Source: Pararhodobacter oceanensis
Lineage (GTDB): Bacteria > Pseudomonadota > Alphaproteobacteria > Rhodobacterales > Rhodobacteraceae
Direction: 5' to 3'
Assembly: GCF_003076755.1 (NCBI RefSeq)
Contig: NZ_QDKM01000003.1
Coordinates: 483,983 to 547,982 of the forward strand
Length of the DNA stretch: 64,000 nucleotides
Made by a program: the position numbers and the translations under genes. Below the pieces are notes generated by a model. The model ran no database searches, had not been told where the DNA came from, and was given only the letters and a program-made list of their open reading frames with translations. Below, piece after piece: positions 17,780 to 26,950 of the stretch (the first letter of the stretch is position 1; every line of letters begins with the position of its first letter).

Positions 17780-19327
17780 CTAGCCCCACCGGATCAGGCT
17801 TTGGCCTGTCATTTCCGCGGGTTTCGCCACGCCCATCATCTCGAGTAGCGTCGGCGCCACATCGGCCAAACGCCCGTCCCTGAGACCCGCTGCGCCAGAC
17901 ACTCCAATCAGCGCCACCGGCACCGGATTGGTGGTATGCGCGGTATGCGGCCCGCCGGTTTCGGGGTCGATCATCGTCTCGCAATTGCCGTGATCGGCGG
18001 TCAGCAGCATCGCGCCGCCCGCCGCTTTCAGTGCCTCAAGCACACGGCCCAGTCCTGCATCGACGGCTTCAACCGCTTTGACACCGGCCTCGACGACGCC
18101 GGTATGTCCGACCATGTCGGGATTGGCGTAATTCACCACGATCAGGTCATAGCCACGCCCGATGGCGGCGACGAACTTGTCGGTGACCTCAGCCGAGGAC
18201 ATCTCGGGCGCCAAGTCATAGGTCGCGACCTTGGGGCTGGAGGGCATCGAGCGATCTTCGCCCTCCTCGGGCACTTCGACACCGCCGTTGAGGAAAAACG
18301 TCACATGCGGATATTTCTCGGTCTCGGCGAGGCGGAACTGGCTCAGCCCCTTTGCCGCCACCCAATGCCCGAGGGTGTTCTTGATCAACCGCTTGGGAAA
18401 GGCGGTCTTCATGAACGCCTTATGCGCGGTGGAATATTCGACCATGCCCAGCATCATCGCCCATTCCACCTGATGGCGGATTTCAAACCCGTTGAACGAG
18501 GGTGCGCCAAGCGCCGCAAGGATTTCGCGGGCGCGGTCGGCGCGGAAGTTCAGGCAGAAAAACCCGTCACCACCGCGCGCGCCGGCGAAATCGCCAACCA
18601 CCGTGGGCGGGATGAATTCATCGGTCTCGCCCGCCTCATAGGCCTGCGCCACGGCAAGGCGGGCGTCGGGCGCTTTCTCGCCCTCGCCGCGCACCATCGC
18701 TTTATAGGCGCGCTCGACACGGTCCCAACGCGAATCGCGGTCCATCGCCCAATAGCGCCCGATGACGGTGCCGATCCGCGCTTTGGCCGGCAGATCGGCC
18801 ATCAGATCGGCAATGAAGCCCTGCGCCGAACTGGGCGCCACATCGCGGCCATCAGTGATCGCATGGATCACCACCTTGATACCCGCCTCGGTGATCGCCC
18901 GCACCGCCGCCTTGAGATGGGTGATATGCCCGTGCACCCCGCCATCCGAGACCACGCCCATCAGATGCGCCGTGCCGTTGGTTTCCTGTAGCCGCGCGAT
19001 GAACTCTAGCAGCGCGCTGTTGGTAGCAAAGGAGCCATCCTCGACCGCGAGATCAATCTGCCCGAGATCCATCGCCACCACACGGCCGGCGCCGATATTG
19101 GTGTGGCCGACCTCGGAGTTGCCCATCTGGCCGGTCGGCAGTCCGACATCCGGCCCATGGGTGATCAGCGTGGCATTCGGAGAGCTGGCCATGATCCGGT
19201 CGAAATTCGGCGTCTCGGCCAGCGCGACGGCATTGCCTGCGGTTTCGGCGCTGATCCCCCAGCCATCGAGGATACACAACACCACGGGTTTCGCGCCCGT
19301 GTTCTGGCCGGTTTCATCGCTGGTCAT
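17780..19327 (-). CDS. gpmI: 2,3-bisphosphoglycerate-independent phosphoglycerate mutase
   Basis: Interconverts 3- and 2-phosphoglycerate in glycolysis and gluconeogenesis with two Mn ions. Start ATG 19327 (MTSDETG) has a GGAGG ribosome site close upstream and gives 515 residues, the normal size; the frame stays open upstream but that part is not protein-like. Metal and catalytic motifs are visible: VVLCILDGWGIS, the phosphorylated Ser in GQMGNSEVGHTNIGAGR, NYANPDMVGHTG and LLTADHGNCE. The gene belongs to the envelope/ribosome operon between rlmH and envC. Confidence 0.95.
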   Translation of the reverse strand: MTSDETGQNTGAKPVVLCILDGWGISAETAGNAVALAETPNFDRIMASSPNATLITHGPDVGLPTGQMGNSEVGHTNIGAGRVVAMDLGQIDLAVEDGSFATNSALLEFIARLQETNGTAHLMGVVSDGGVHGHITHLKAAVRAITEAGIKVVIHAITDGRDVAPSSAQGFIADLMADLPAKARIGTVIGRYWAMDRDSRWDRVERAYKAMVRGEGEKAPDARLAVAQAYEAGETDEFIPPTVVGDFAGARGGDGFFCLNFRADRAREILAALGAPSFNGFEIRHQVEWAMMLGMVEYSTAHKAFMKTAFPKRLIKNTLGHWVAAKGLSQFRLAETEKYPHVTFFLNGGVEVPEEGEDRSMPSSPKVATYDLAPEMSSAEVTDKFVAAIGRGYDLIVVNYANPDMVGHTGVVEAGVKAVEAVDAGLGRVLEALKAAGGAMLLTADHGNCETMIDPETGGPHTAHTTNPVPVALIGVSGAAGLRDGRLADVAPTLLEMMGVAKPAEMTGQSLIRWG

Positions 19328-19445
19328 AGAAGCCTCCGTTCCTTGGCGCTTATCTACGCATTGCGAAAGCGGGGGGCAATGGCGGGATTTGCGACGGTGG
19401 CGGAGAATGGCGGGGAGATGGTCACAGTGCATGGCGGAACGCAGG

Positions 19446-19476
19446 CAAAAAGCCCCGCCCGGTGGCACCACCGGGC
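19446..19476 (-). terminator. rho-independent terminator downstream of rlmH
   Basis: On the minus strand the hairpin GCCCGGTG-GTGC-CACCGGGC is followed by GGGGCTTTTTGC, a good terminator shape, about 90 bases after the rlmH stop. A second GC-rich hairpin (CGCCCC-CTC-GGGGCG, 19488-19502) precedes it. The terminator implies that gpmI is transcribed from its own promoter at about 19328-19440. Confidence 0.75.
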
Positions 19477-19562
19477 AGCGCCGTCACGCCCCCTCGGGGC
19501 GGCGCTCCGCTTTGCCCCGCGTGACCGCGCTGCCCTTGTTCTGTTGGATATACCGTCGGAAA

Positions 19563-20033
19563 TCACGCGCGGTGATACGGGCCGCCTGCCAGTATTGTCG
19601 CCGCACGGTAGAGTTGCTCGGCCAGCATCACCCGCACCAGAGCATGCGGCCAGACCATCGCGCCAAAGGACACCGCGGCATCTGCCTGCCCGCGCAGATC
19701 CGGCGCCAGACCATCCGCACCGCCGATAAAGAACGCCAGATCCTGCGCCCCCTGATCGCGCCATTGCGCCAGCTTGCGGGCGAACTCGGGCGAGGACATC
19801 TGCGCGCCGCGCTCGTCCATCACCACCCGCAGCGCGCCGGTGGGGCAGGCACGCGCCAACAGCGCGGCTTCGGCCTCCATGCCGCCACCACGCTTGTCTT
19901 CCACTTCATGCTCGCGCACGGGCCCAAGGCTTAACGCCCGCCCGCTGCGATCAAACCGTTTCAGATAATCATCGATCAACTCGCGCTCGGGGCTGGACCT
20001 GATCCGCCCCACCGCGCAAAGATGCACCCGCAT
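19563..20033 (-). CDS. rlmH: 23S rRNA pseudouridine-1915 N3-methyltransferase
   Basis: A SPOUT-family methyltransferase that modifies pseudouridine 1915 in helix 69 of 23S rRNA. At 156 residues it is the usual size. Typical segments are MRVHLCAVGRI at the start, LDERG-type VVMDERGAQMSSPEFA, FFIGGADGLAP (the SAM-binding knot) and the C-terminal HALVRVMLAEQLYRA followed by GGPYHRA. It lies directly after rsfS, the standard arrangement, with both acting on the large ribosomal subunit. Confidence 0.96.
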   Translation of the reverse strand: MRVHLCAVGRIRSSPERELIDDYLKRFDRSGRALSLGPVREHEVEDKRGGGMEAEAALLARACPTGALRVVMDERGAQMSSPEFARKLAQWRDQGAQDLAFFIGGADGLAPDLRGQADAAVSFGAMVWPHALVRVMLAEQLYRAATILAGGPYHRA

Positions 20034-20059
20034 CGCCCGCGCCCCTCAGACAGGCCGCA

Positions 20060-20473
20060 TCACGCGGCGTCCGGCGGCACCTGCCACATGCGCTCAAGCT
20101 GGTAGAACTCGCGCACTTCGGGGCGGAAGACATGGACCACCACATCGCCGGTATCCAGCAACACCCAGTCGCCGGTATCCTTGCCCTCGGAGCGGGCGAT
20201 CAGACGGAACTCTTCCTTCAACCGCTCAAGCAGTTTGTCGGTGATGGCGGCAACCTGACGCGACGAACGGCCCGAGCAGATTACCATGTAATCGGCCATG
20301 GCAGACCTGCCGCGCAGGCTGATTTGCACCACATCCTCGGCTTTGTCGTCGTCGAGAGATTGCAGGACCACAGCCAGAACGTCATCGGCCGTATAGGTCG
20401 GGGCCGTCGGTTTCGGGGCGGGGGCCGCAGGGGCGGCCGGGTCGATATGAGACAGAGATCTGTCCTCCTGCAA
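20060..20473 (-). CDS. rsfS: ribosomal silencing factor RsfS
   Basis: Binds ribosomal protein L14 and blocks subunit joining when nutrients are scarce. The DUF143 core is clear: VVLQSLDDDKAEDVVQISL, the invariant ADYMVICSGRSSRQVAAI, SEGKDTGDWVLLDTGDVVVHVF and the Y-x-L-E-x-x-W ending (YQLERMWQ). An extra N-terminal Pro/Ala-rich stretch of about 25 residues is unusual in length but common in this order. It is first in the minus-strand operon and sits 26 bases before rlmH. Confidence 0.94.
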   Translation of the reverse strand: MQEDRSLSHIDPAAPAAPAPKPTAPTYTADDVLAVVLQSLDDDKAEDVVQISLRGRSAMADYMVICSGRSSRQVAAITDKLLERLKEEFRLIARSEGKDTGDWVLLDTGDVVVHVFRPEVREFYQLERMWQVPPDAA

Positions 20474-20563
20474 GAAATACTGACACTGAATTTAGCAATC
20501 CAGAGCGCAATTTCAATGGATCACGCTGCCGCAGCCCTTATAGAGTCTTCTCAACAAGCGCAA

Positions 20564-21931
20564 TTACGCCGATTTTTCCGGCTTCGGGGTGTCCTGCGAC
20601 GCGGCACCCTCGGGCGCGCCGGCCTCCCCGAGGACACGCACCTCACGCTGCGGGAAGGGGATCGAGATGTTGTTGTCTACAAAGGCGTCCCAGAGCGCCA
20701 GATAGACTTTGCCGCGAATATTGGTCAGCCCGCCCGATGGGTCGCGGATCCAGAAGCGCAGCACATAATCCACGGAACTGTCACCGAAATTGATGATATG
20801 ACAGACCGGTGCCGGATCGCTCAACACCCGTGGCGCGCCGGTGGCCGCGTCGATGGCGATGGCGCGCACACGGTGCGGATCGTCACCATAGGAGGTGCCG
20901 AAATTTAAGTCCAGCCGCACCAGATCGCTGGAATGCGACCAGTTCACCACCTGTCCGGTGATCAGGTCTTCATTGGGAATCAAATATTCCTTACCGTCAC
21001 GCGTCACCACCGAAACATAGCGTGCGCCCAGCGTGTTGATCCAGCCGAAGGTATCGCCAAGGCTGATCACATCGCCGGGTTTGACCGATTTATCCATCAA
21101 GATGATCACCCCCGAAACAAGGTTCGACACCACCTTTTGCAAGCCAAACCCGAGCCCGACGCCAATCGCCCCGGACAGCACCGCAAGACCGGTGAGATCA
21201 AACCCCACCGCCTTGACGCCGGTGAAAAACGCCGCGCCGTAAAGGGCGATCTGCAACCCCTTGATGCTGAGCTCCTGCACCGAGGGGCTGATATCCTTGT
21301 TGCCACGAATGCGCCGCCCCAAAGCATGGCTGAGCATCCGCGCGCCAAGGATCAGCACGCCGGTCACCACCACGGCTTTGAGTATCGTCAGCGCCGACAG
21401 GCGGAAGTCGCCGATGGTCAGGGCCAGCCCCTCCAACAGATCGGCGGCGGCGTCTTTGAGGCCGAGATAATGCAACGTGGCATAGATCGTCATGCCCCAG
21501 ACAACGAACCGCCGCAGCACCGGATTACGCACCAGTTGCGCGGCAAACCAGATCAGCAGCCACGCCGTGGCAATCGTGGCGATCAACACCAAGACTTGGC
21601 GCCGCGAGGGGAATTGGTAGATCGACGCGAACACGCCCACCGTGGCCCAGATCAGCAGCGCGAAGACCGCCAGCACCATCCGCCGCCGCAACAGAATCAG
21701 GAACCGCAACTGCCAGGCTTTCCAGCCGCTTTTGCTGCGCAGCCATGCCTCGAACCTCGGGTCGATCAGCCAGGCCAGCCCCCAAGCCAGCAGCAAAACC
21801 GCCAGCGCCACCGCAACTTGATACAGACGAAACGGCAGCAGCAGCCCTTCGATGAAAAACACCACGGCCTGCCAGAAATCTCCCGCGCCCGAGATCCAGG
21901 TTTCAAGCCATAGCTGAAATTCGCCGTCCAT
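20564..21931 (-). CDS. mechanosensitive ion channel, MscS family
   Basis: A 455-residue inner-membrane channel that opens under membrane tension and releases solutes. Several N-terminal membrane helices (VALAVLLLAWGLAWLI, MVLAVFALLIWATVGVFAS, VLVLIATIATAWLLIWFAA) precede the pore helix GLAVLSGAIGVGLGFGLQKVVSNLVSG, a standard MscS TM3. The beta domain then follows (MDKSVKPGDVISLGDTFGWI, YLIPNEDLITGQVVNWSHS). It is larger than E. coli MscS, with extra helices before the pore. It is upstream of rsfS on the same strand but separated by about 90 bases, so probably an independent unit. Confidence 0.92.
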   Translation of the reverse strand: MDGEFQLWLETWISGAGDFWQAVVFFIEGLLLPFRLYQVAVALAVLLLAWGLAWLIDPRFEAWLRSKSGWKAWQLRFLILLRRRMVLAVFALLIWATVGVFASIYQFPSRRQVLVLIATIATAWLLIWFAAQLVRNPVLRRFVVWGMTIYATLHYLGLKDAAADLLEGLALTIGDFRLSALTILKAVVVTGVLILGARMLSHALGRRIRGNKDISPSVQELSIKGLQIALYGAAFFTGVKAVGFDLTGLAVLSGAIGVGLGFGLQKVVSNLVSGVIILMDKSVKPGDVISLGDTFGWINTLGARYVSVVTRDGKEYLIPNEDLITGQVVNWSHSSDLVRLDLNFGTSYGDDPHRVRAIAIDAATGAPRVLSDPAPVCHIINFGDSSVDYVLRFWIRDPSGGLTNIRGKVYLALWDAFVDNNISIPFPQREVRVLGEAGAPEGAASQDTPKPEKSA

Positions 21932-22286
21932 GGGCTCACCTTAGCGCGCCATGCCTCTCGGGCAAGATTTATCGCTACCAGCGCTCGCGCGTGCTTTGCT
22001 CATACCCGCCGCCGAAAGCCTTGCCTGCGCGGCAATTCAAGCGTATGAAACCGCCCATGATCCGCTATTTTGACCTGTCCGACCGCGCGCGCCTGCCACA
22101 GCGCTTTTACCGTGAAAACCGGTCGGCACGCGCACGGCTTATCTGATCGGGCTGCGGCGGCGGCGCGTCTTTGCGCTGGCCGCCTGCGCCGATCCATTGC
22201 GCGCGGCCCGATGCCCCGAAATTGCCCCCGTTTCTGACCTCGATGTCACCCAGCAAATCGCCATTCGACAAAAGTGAGACAGAGCC
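21932..22286. other. intergenic region upstream of leuC
   Basis: 355 bases between the divergent MscS-type gene and leuC. It should carry both promoters. I see no long ORF with protein-like composition, no obvious leucine-rich leader peptide and no clear attenuator. A 33-codon ORF at 22045-22146 exists, but nothing supports it as a gene. Confidence 0.5.
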
Positions 22287-23696
22287 ATGACCGCTCCGAA
22301 AACGCTCTATGATAAAATCTGGGACGCCCATGTGGTGCACCAATCCGACGACGGCACCTGCCTGATCTATATCGACCGCCATCTGGTCCATGAAGTGACC
22401 AGCCCGCAGGCCTTTGAGGGGCTGCGGATGACCGGTCGCACCGTCCGCGCGCCGGAAAAAACCATCGCCGTGCCCGACCATAACGTGCCGACCACGCTGG
22501 ACCGCGCCAATGCCAAGACGATGACCGAAGACAGCCGCATTCAGGTCGAAGCGCTGGACAAGAACGCCAAGGATTTCGGCGTGCATTACTATCCGGTCTC
22601 GGACGTGCGCCAGGGCATCGTGCATATCGTTGGCCCCGAACAGGGCTGGACCCTGCCCGGCATGACCGTGGTTTGCGGTGACAGCCACACCGCCACCCAT
22701 GGCGCCTTTGGCGCGCTGGCCCATGGCATCGGCACCTCCGAGGTCGAGCATGTCTTGGCCACGCAGACGCTGATCCAGCAGAAATCCAAGAATATGAAGG
22801 TCGAGATCACCGGCCGATTGCGTCCCGGTGTGACCGCGAAAGACATCACCATGGCGGTGATCGGCAAGACCGGCACCGCTGGTGGCAACGGCCATGTGAT
22901 CGAATACTGCGGCGAGGCGATCCGCAGCCTGTCGATGGAAGGCCGGATGACGGTTTGCAACATGGCCATCGAGGGCGGTGCCCGCGCCGGTCTGATTGCC
23001 CCCGACGAGACCACCTTTGAATATGTGAAGGGCCGCCCGCATGCCCCGAAAGGCGCCGCTTGGGAGGCCGCGCTGGCCTATTGGCAGACCCTGTTCTCGG
23101 ATGAGGGCGCGCATTTCGACAAGGTGATCACGCTGAAAGGCGAAGAGATCGAGCCGGTGGTGACTTGGGGCACCTCGCCTGAAGACGTGCTGCCGATCGG
23201 CGCCACCGTGCCTGCACCCTCGGATTTCACCGGCGGCAAGGTCGAGGCGGTCGAGCGCGCGCTGGACTATATGGGGCTGACTCCGGGCCAGAAGCTGACC
23301 GACATCAAGGTCGATACGGTGTTCATCGGCTCTTGCACCAACGGTCGGATCGAAGACCTGCGCGCCGCTGCCGAGATCCTCAAGGGCCGCAAGGTTGCCG
23401 AGGGGGTTCGCTTGATGATTGTGCCGGGCTCGGGTCTGGTGCGCGCGCAGGCCGAGGAAGAGGGGCTGGCGGAGATCTTCGCCGAGGCGGGCGCGGATTG
23501 GCGTCTGGCCGGTTGCTCGATGTGTCTGGCGATGAACCCCGACCAACTGGCACCGGGTGAGCGCGCGGCTTCGACCTCGAACCGCAACTTCGAGGGCCGT
23601 CAGGGCTATAAGGGCCGCACCCATCTGGTCAGCCCCGCCATGGCCGCCGCCGCCGCCGTGACCGGCCATCTGACCGATGTGCGCGAGTTGATGTAA
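22287..23696 (+). CDS. leuC: 3-isopropylmalate dehydratase, large subunit
   Basis: Aconitase-family subunit that isomerises 2- to 3-isopropylmalate in leucine synthesis, together with LeuD. It starts [17 protein letters not shown], typical of LeuC. The iron-sulfur cysteines are in [17 protein letters not shown] and [10 protein letters not shown], and the [30 protein letters not shown] segment is fully conserved. At 469 residues it has the normal length. A strong terminator follows, and leuD is 2.4 kb further on, so the two subunits are not in one simple operon here. Confidence 0.97.
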   Translation: MTAPKTLYDKIWDAHVVHQSDDGTCLIYIDRHLVHEVTSPQAFEGLRMTGRTVRAPEKTIAVPDHNVPTTLDRANAKTMTEDSRIQVEALDKNAKDFGVHYYPVSDVRQGIVHIVGPEQGWTLPGMTVVCGDSHTATHGAFGALAHGIGTSEVEHVLATQTLIQQKSKNMKVEITGRLRPGVTAKDITMAVIGKTGTAGGNGHVIEYCGEAIRSLSMEGRMTVCNMAIEGGARAGLIAPDETTFEYVKGRPHAPKGAAWEAALAYWQTLFSDEGAHFDKVITLKGEEIEPVVTWGTSPEDVLPIGATVPAPSDFTGGKVEAVERALDYMGLTPGQKLTDIKVDTVFIGSCTNGRIEDLRAAAEILKGRKVAEGVRLMIVPGSGLVRAQAEEEGLAEIFAEAGADWRLAGCSMCLAMNPDQLAPGERAASTSNRNFEGRQGYKGRTHLVSPAMAAAAAVTGHLTDVRELM

Positions 23697-23721
23697 GCGA
23701 GCGCTATCGCACGATTGATTG

Positions 23722-23751
23722 GCCCCTGAACCGCTGGTTCGGGGGCTTTTT
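23722..23751 (+). terminator. rho-independent terminator after leuC
   Basis: GCCCCTGAACC-GCT-GGTTCGGGGGC followed by TTTTTC: an eleven-base stem with one mismatch or bulge and a U run, 25 bases after the leuC stop. It separates leuC from the rest of the downstream region. Confidence 0.88.
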
Positions 23752-23818
23752 CATGCGCGTTGCTCCACTATTAACGGCAGCTTCTACGCAAGCCATACAA
23801 GCAATGACGCCCATCAGA

Positions 23819-23950
23819 GCGCATCGCCAGACCGCGGGATGGCGACCTGAAGGCCGAACGATGCGCTTTATAGTGCTCTCTACAGCCATTGCCTGAACGA
23901 AGCGCCCAGCTTACCAAATCGCCAGCCCTGCGGGCGGTCTGGCGATGCGC
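23819..23950. repeat. MITE-like palindromic repeat, copy 1
   Basis: A 132-base non-coding unit bounded by perfect 17-base inverted repeats (GCGCATCGCCAGACCGC at 23819-23835 and its complement at 23934-23950). The same unit recurs at 42180-42313. The similarity continues past the right inverted repeat (GGCGGCTTCGCCTTGATTCCGCGC, to about 23976). No transposase is encoded. The size and structure fit a miniature inverted-repeat element or a family-specific intergenic repeat; no clear target-site duplication is visible. Confidence 0.75.
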
Positions 23951-24031
23951 GGCGGCTTCGCCTTGATTCCGCGCGGGGCAGCACCCAACGGATGGGCTCG
24001 AGGAGACTCGCGTGGTGATCCCGCGCAGCCT

Positions 24032-25225
24032 TTAGAAAAACACCCGCTCGATGGTCCACCACGCCCCGATCAGGCTAATGATGATCGAGCCGACCACAGA
24101 GACCGCGCGATACATCACCTGCAGATTTCGCACCGGCAGTTCCTCATCGGGCAAGGGCGCGACACGGGCCAGCCTTGCCCCGAGCCAGACCAGCACGAAA
24201 GCCGCCAATATCACCGCCAATTGCGCGATCTCGACACCCAAGTTGAACCCCAATAACGCTCCGACAAAACTGCTGGCCGAGATCCCGAAATCCCCCAGCA
24301 CACTGGCAAACCCCAACCCGTGCAGAAGCCCGAAGGCAAACACCAGCGCCGTCCGCGTCCAGACATTGCCGCGCCCGCGCAGGTTCTCGACGCCAACATA
24401 GACAATCGACGCGGCGATCAGCGGCTCGACGATACTGGCCGAGAGCGTCACGATCTCAAGGCTCGCCAAGGCCAGCGTGATCGTATGCGCGGCGGTGAAG
24501 GCGGTGACCTGAAATAGCAGTGGTCGCAGATGCAGCGAAAAGAGAAACAATCCCAAAACGAAGAGGATATGATCGACACCCAAGGGCACGATATGATCGA
24601 AGCCCACCGGAATATAGCGCAGGAACACCGCGCCCATACCCTCGGTGAGGATCTCCATCCGCGGTAAGGGCTCGGACAGATCTCCGTCCGACAAGAACGC
24701 CGCATAGGCATCCTCGCCGCCGCCAACCTGCCGCACCACCAGATCGCCGTATTGCGCCGCCCAGCCGAATTGCACCGGCGCGTCGCCCTCGGGCAGCGCC
24801 GCCTGCAGCGTCAAAACTGAGACCCGCGCCAGCTCAAAGTCACCCACCTCGGGGATCTCGGTGGCGATCAACTCGGGCACCACCCGCGCGCCATCCACAT
24901 CAATGACAATACGCGGCGCGATCTCGGACCATGCGTCCTGTAACATCGGGCGCAATTCCTCGGGGCCGAGCGCGCGGAACCTGTCGTAAACCTCGGCTTC
25001 AGGCGCCTGCGCGGTGTCCTCCACCGCTGAAAGATCCACATCCGCAAGGATCGATTCCAGTGACAACTGGATTTCAATCTCCACCCGCTCTTGCCCCACC
25101 GCGACGTCTGATATCGCCGGATCAATCTCATGCGCCTGCAGCCTCAAAGACGCCAGCATGACGAATAAAATTGAAACTGCAGCGAAATGCGCCAGTTTGA
25201 GGGGAAACAACGGGGATAATCTCAT
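24032..25225 (-). CDS. HupE/UreJ-family membrane protein
   Basis: A 397-residue exported membrane protein. A signal segment (LKLAHFAAVSILFVMLASLRLQA) is followed by HEIDPAISDV, a periplasmic domain of about 180 residues, and then roughly seven membrane helices. These contain GVDHILFVLGLFLFSLHLRP, FTAAHTITLALA and LHGLGFASVLG, the histidine-rich motifs of HupE/UreJ_2 proteins. Members of this family are linked to nickel or cobalt uptake, though many, like this one, are not near hydrogenase or urease genes. The chosen ATG shares the CATG of the divergent neighbour; a GGAAAGG site precedes it. A shorter start, MLASLRLQA, is possible but has no ribosome site. Confidence 0.75.
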   Translation of the reverse strand: MRLSPLFPLKLAHFAAVSILFVMLASLRLQAHEIDPAISDVAVGQERVEIEIQLSLESILADVDLSAVEDTAQAPEAEVYDRFRALGPEELRPMLQDAWSEIAPRIVIDVDGARVVPELIATEIPEVGDFELARVSVLTLQAALPEGDAPVQFGWAAQYGDLVVRQVGGGEDAYAAFLSDGDLSEPLPRMEILTEGMGAVFLRYIPVGFDHIVPLGVDHILFVLGLFLFSLHLRPLLFQVTAFTAAHTITLALASLEIVTLSASIVEPLIAASIVYVGVENLRGRGNVWTRTALVFAFGLLHGLGFASVLGDFGISASSFVGALLGFNLGVEIAQLAVILAAFVLVWLGARLARVAPLPDEELPVRNLQVMYRAVSVVGSIIISLIGAWWTIERVFF

Positions 25226-26039
25226 GCGTAACCTTTCCAGCTTGCTGAGCGCCGCGCCGGTGCTGTTGCTCTCTGCATTTCCTACGGTCGGGCACGAACT
25301 TTGGATTGAACCGCGCAGTTTTTCAATCGCGATCGACGCGCCCCTGATCGCCGATATCCGCGTCGGCCAAGAGTTCAGCGGCGCGACACTGTCTTTTATC
25401 CCGCGCAATTTCACCCGTTTCGAGATCGCCTCGGGCGCCACCATCCAGCCCGTCGAGGGGCAGCTGGGCGCCAAACCCGCGGTGAGCACTGAACCGCTCG
25501 ACGACGGGCTGGCGATTGTTCTTTATGAAACCACCGGCAGCTATCTTACCTATGACGACCTGCCGCAATTCGAGCGTTTCGCCGCCCATAAGGATTTCGA
25601 CGACGCCATCGAGCGCCACCTTGCGCGCGGCCTGCCCGAGGCGGATTTCACCGAGGTTTATACCCGCCACGTCAAAAGCCTGATCGCGGTCGGCGACGGC
25701 GCCGGTGAGGACCGCGCTTTCGGGCTGCGCACCGAGTTTGTCGCCCTCGCCAACCCCTATACCGATGACCTGAGCGCGGGGCTGCCGATGCTCTTGCTGT
25801 TTGACGGCGCACCACGGCCCGATGCGCAAGTGGAGCTCTTTGATCGCGCCCCGACTGGCGCGGTCACCGTCACCCTGCACCGCACCGATGCCGAGGGCCA
25901 TGTGCTGCTGCCGGTGACCGCGGGCCATACCTATATGGCAGATGCGGTCGAACTGCTGGAACATGACCCCGAGGCCCCGCGCAATGCGGTCTGGCAAACC
26001 CTCTGGGCGTCGCTGACCTTCGCGGTCCCCGCAGGCTAG
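25224..26039 (+). CDS. exported DUF4198-like protein
   Basis: A 271-residue exported protein beginning with a signal peptide (NLSSLLSAAPVLLLSAFPTVG) and then HELWIEPRSFSI, the usual start of DUF4198 proteins. The remainder is beta-rich with an Ig-like end (GAVTVTLHRTDAEGHVLLPVTAGHTYMADAV). DUF4198 domains are related to NikM-type periplasmic components and often stand next to HupE/UreJ-like membrane proteins, as here. A role in metal binding or uptake is therefore likely but not shown. A GGGGAT ribosome site lies seven bases before the ATG. Both genes of the pair start on one CATG, which places each leader inside the other coding region. Confidence 0.72.
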   Translation: MRNLSSLLSAAPVLLLSAFPTVGHELWIEPRSFSIAIDAPLIADIRVGQEFSGATLSFIPRNFTRFEIASGATIQPVEGQLGAKPAVSTEPLDDGLAIVLYETTGSYLTYDDLPQFERFAAHKDFDDAIERHLARGLPEADFTEVYTRHVKSLIAVGDGAGEDRAFGLRTEFVALANPYTDDLSAGLPMLLLFDGAPRPDAQVELFDRAPTGAVTVTLHRTDAEGHVLLPVTAGHTYMADAVELLEHDPEAPRNAVWQTLWASLTFAVPAG

Positions 26040-26102
26040 GCACATCTTGTGTTCACACAGGGAAAACGCTATGCCCGCAGGGACGCAAGGAGACCTTGAG
26101 AC

Positions 26103-26708
26103 ATGCAAAAATTCGATACCCTCACCGGCATCGCGGCGCCGATGCCGCTGGTCAATATCGACACCGATATGATCATCCCGAAAGGGTTCCTCAAGACGAT
26201 CAAACGCTCGGGGCTGGGGGTCAATCTGTTCGACGAGATGCGCTATGACCGGCAAGGCAACGAGAACCCCGATTTCGTGCTCAACCAGCCGCAATACCGC
26301 AGTGCCGAGATCATTGTCGCGGGCGATAACTTCGGCTGCGGCTCATCGCGTGAGCATGCCCCTTGGGCGCTCTTGGATTTCGGCATCCGCTGCGTGATTT
26401 CGACCAGTTTCGCGGATATTTTCTATAACAACTGCTTCAAAAACGGCATCCTGCCGATCGTGCTGCCGAAAGCAGCGGTCGATCATTTGATGGATGACGC
26501 CACCAAGGGCTCGAACGCGCGGCTGACCGTAGATCTGGAAAACCAGATTGTGACCGCATCGGATGGCACCGAGTTCAGCTTTGAGGTTGATTCGTTCAAG
26601 AAGCATTGCCTGCTGAACGGTTTGGACGATATCGGCCTGACGCTGGAGAAAGTATCTGCAATTGATTCTTTTGAATCCGGTGCAAAGCTGCAGTATCCTT
26701 GGCTCTAA
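26103..26708 (+). CDS. leuD: 3-isopropylmalate dehydratase, small subunit
   Basis: The swivel-domain partner of LeuC in leucine synthesis. At 201 residues it has the normal length. It starts [31 protein letters not shown] and contains [26 protein letters not shown] and the F-x-N-N-x-x-K-N-G segment ([13 protein letters not shown]). An AAGGAG ribosome site precedes the ATG. leuC lies 2.4 kb upstream, with unrelated genes between, and no leuB is in the window. A terminator follows. Confidence 0.97.
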   Translation: MQKFDTLTGIAAPMPLVNIDTDMIIPKGFLKTIKRSGLGVNLFDEMRYDRQGNENPDFVLNQPQYRSAEIIVAGDNFGCGSSREHAPWALLDFGIRCVISTSFADIFYNNCFKNGILPIVLPKAAVDHLMDDATKGSNARLTVDLENQIVTASDGTEFSFEVDSFKKHCLLNGLDDIGLTLEKVSAIDSFESGAKLQYPWL

Positions 26709-26732
26709 TTATCCATATATAACAAGTATTTA

Positions 26733-26764
26733 GGGCATCCCTTTGGGGGTGCCTTCTTTTTTCC
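26733..26764 (+). terminator. rho-independent terminator after leuD
   Basis: GGCATCCC-TTTG-GGGGTGCC stem followed by TTCTTTTTTCC, 25 bases after the leuD stop. It is a typical U-rich terminator. Confidence 0.85.
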
Positions 26765-26950
26765 CCAATATTGATGCAAAACCGCGACAGTTCTGTCTCG
26801 AAATGGCGCCAGAGGCTCGCCACAATACCGCGAGTCTTGCGTGGAGGCGAGAAATTGGGCAACATTGTGGCAAAATTGAGGCAGGCGGTCACAATTCTGG
26901 GCCGTATAAAATTCTCCACCGGCGCGCGGCGTTCGGCAAGGAAGATGAAA

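Noticed and set aside
22045..22146. 33-codon ORF upstream of leuC (MKPPMIRYFDLSDRARL...)
   Set aside because: No ribosome site, no leucine run, no homology that I recognise; leader-peptide regulation of leuC is not supported.
22107..23669. 520-codon open frame antisense to leuC
   Set aside because: leuC is certain; the antisense product is low-complexity and has no start region or family features.
25226..25489. 88-codon N-terminal extension of the HupE-like frame
   Set aside because: It lies antisense to the DUF4198 gene and precedes a good signal peptide; it would destroy protein export.
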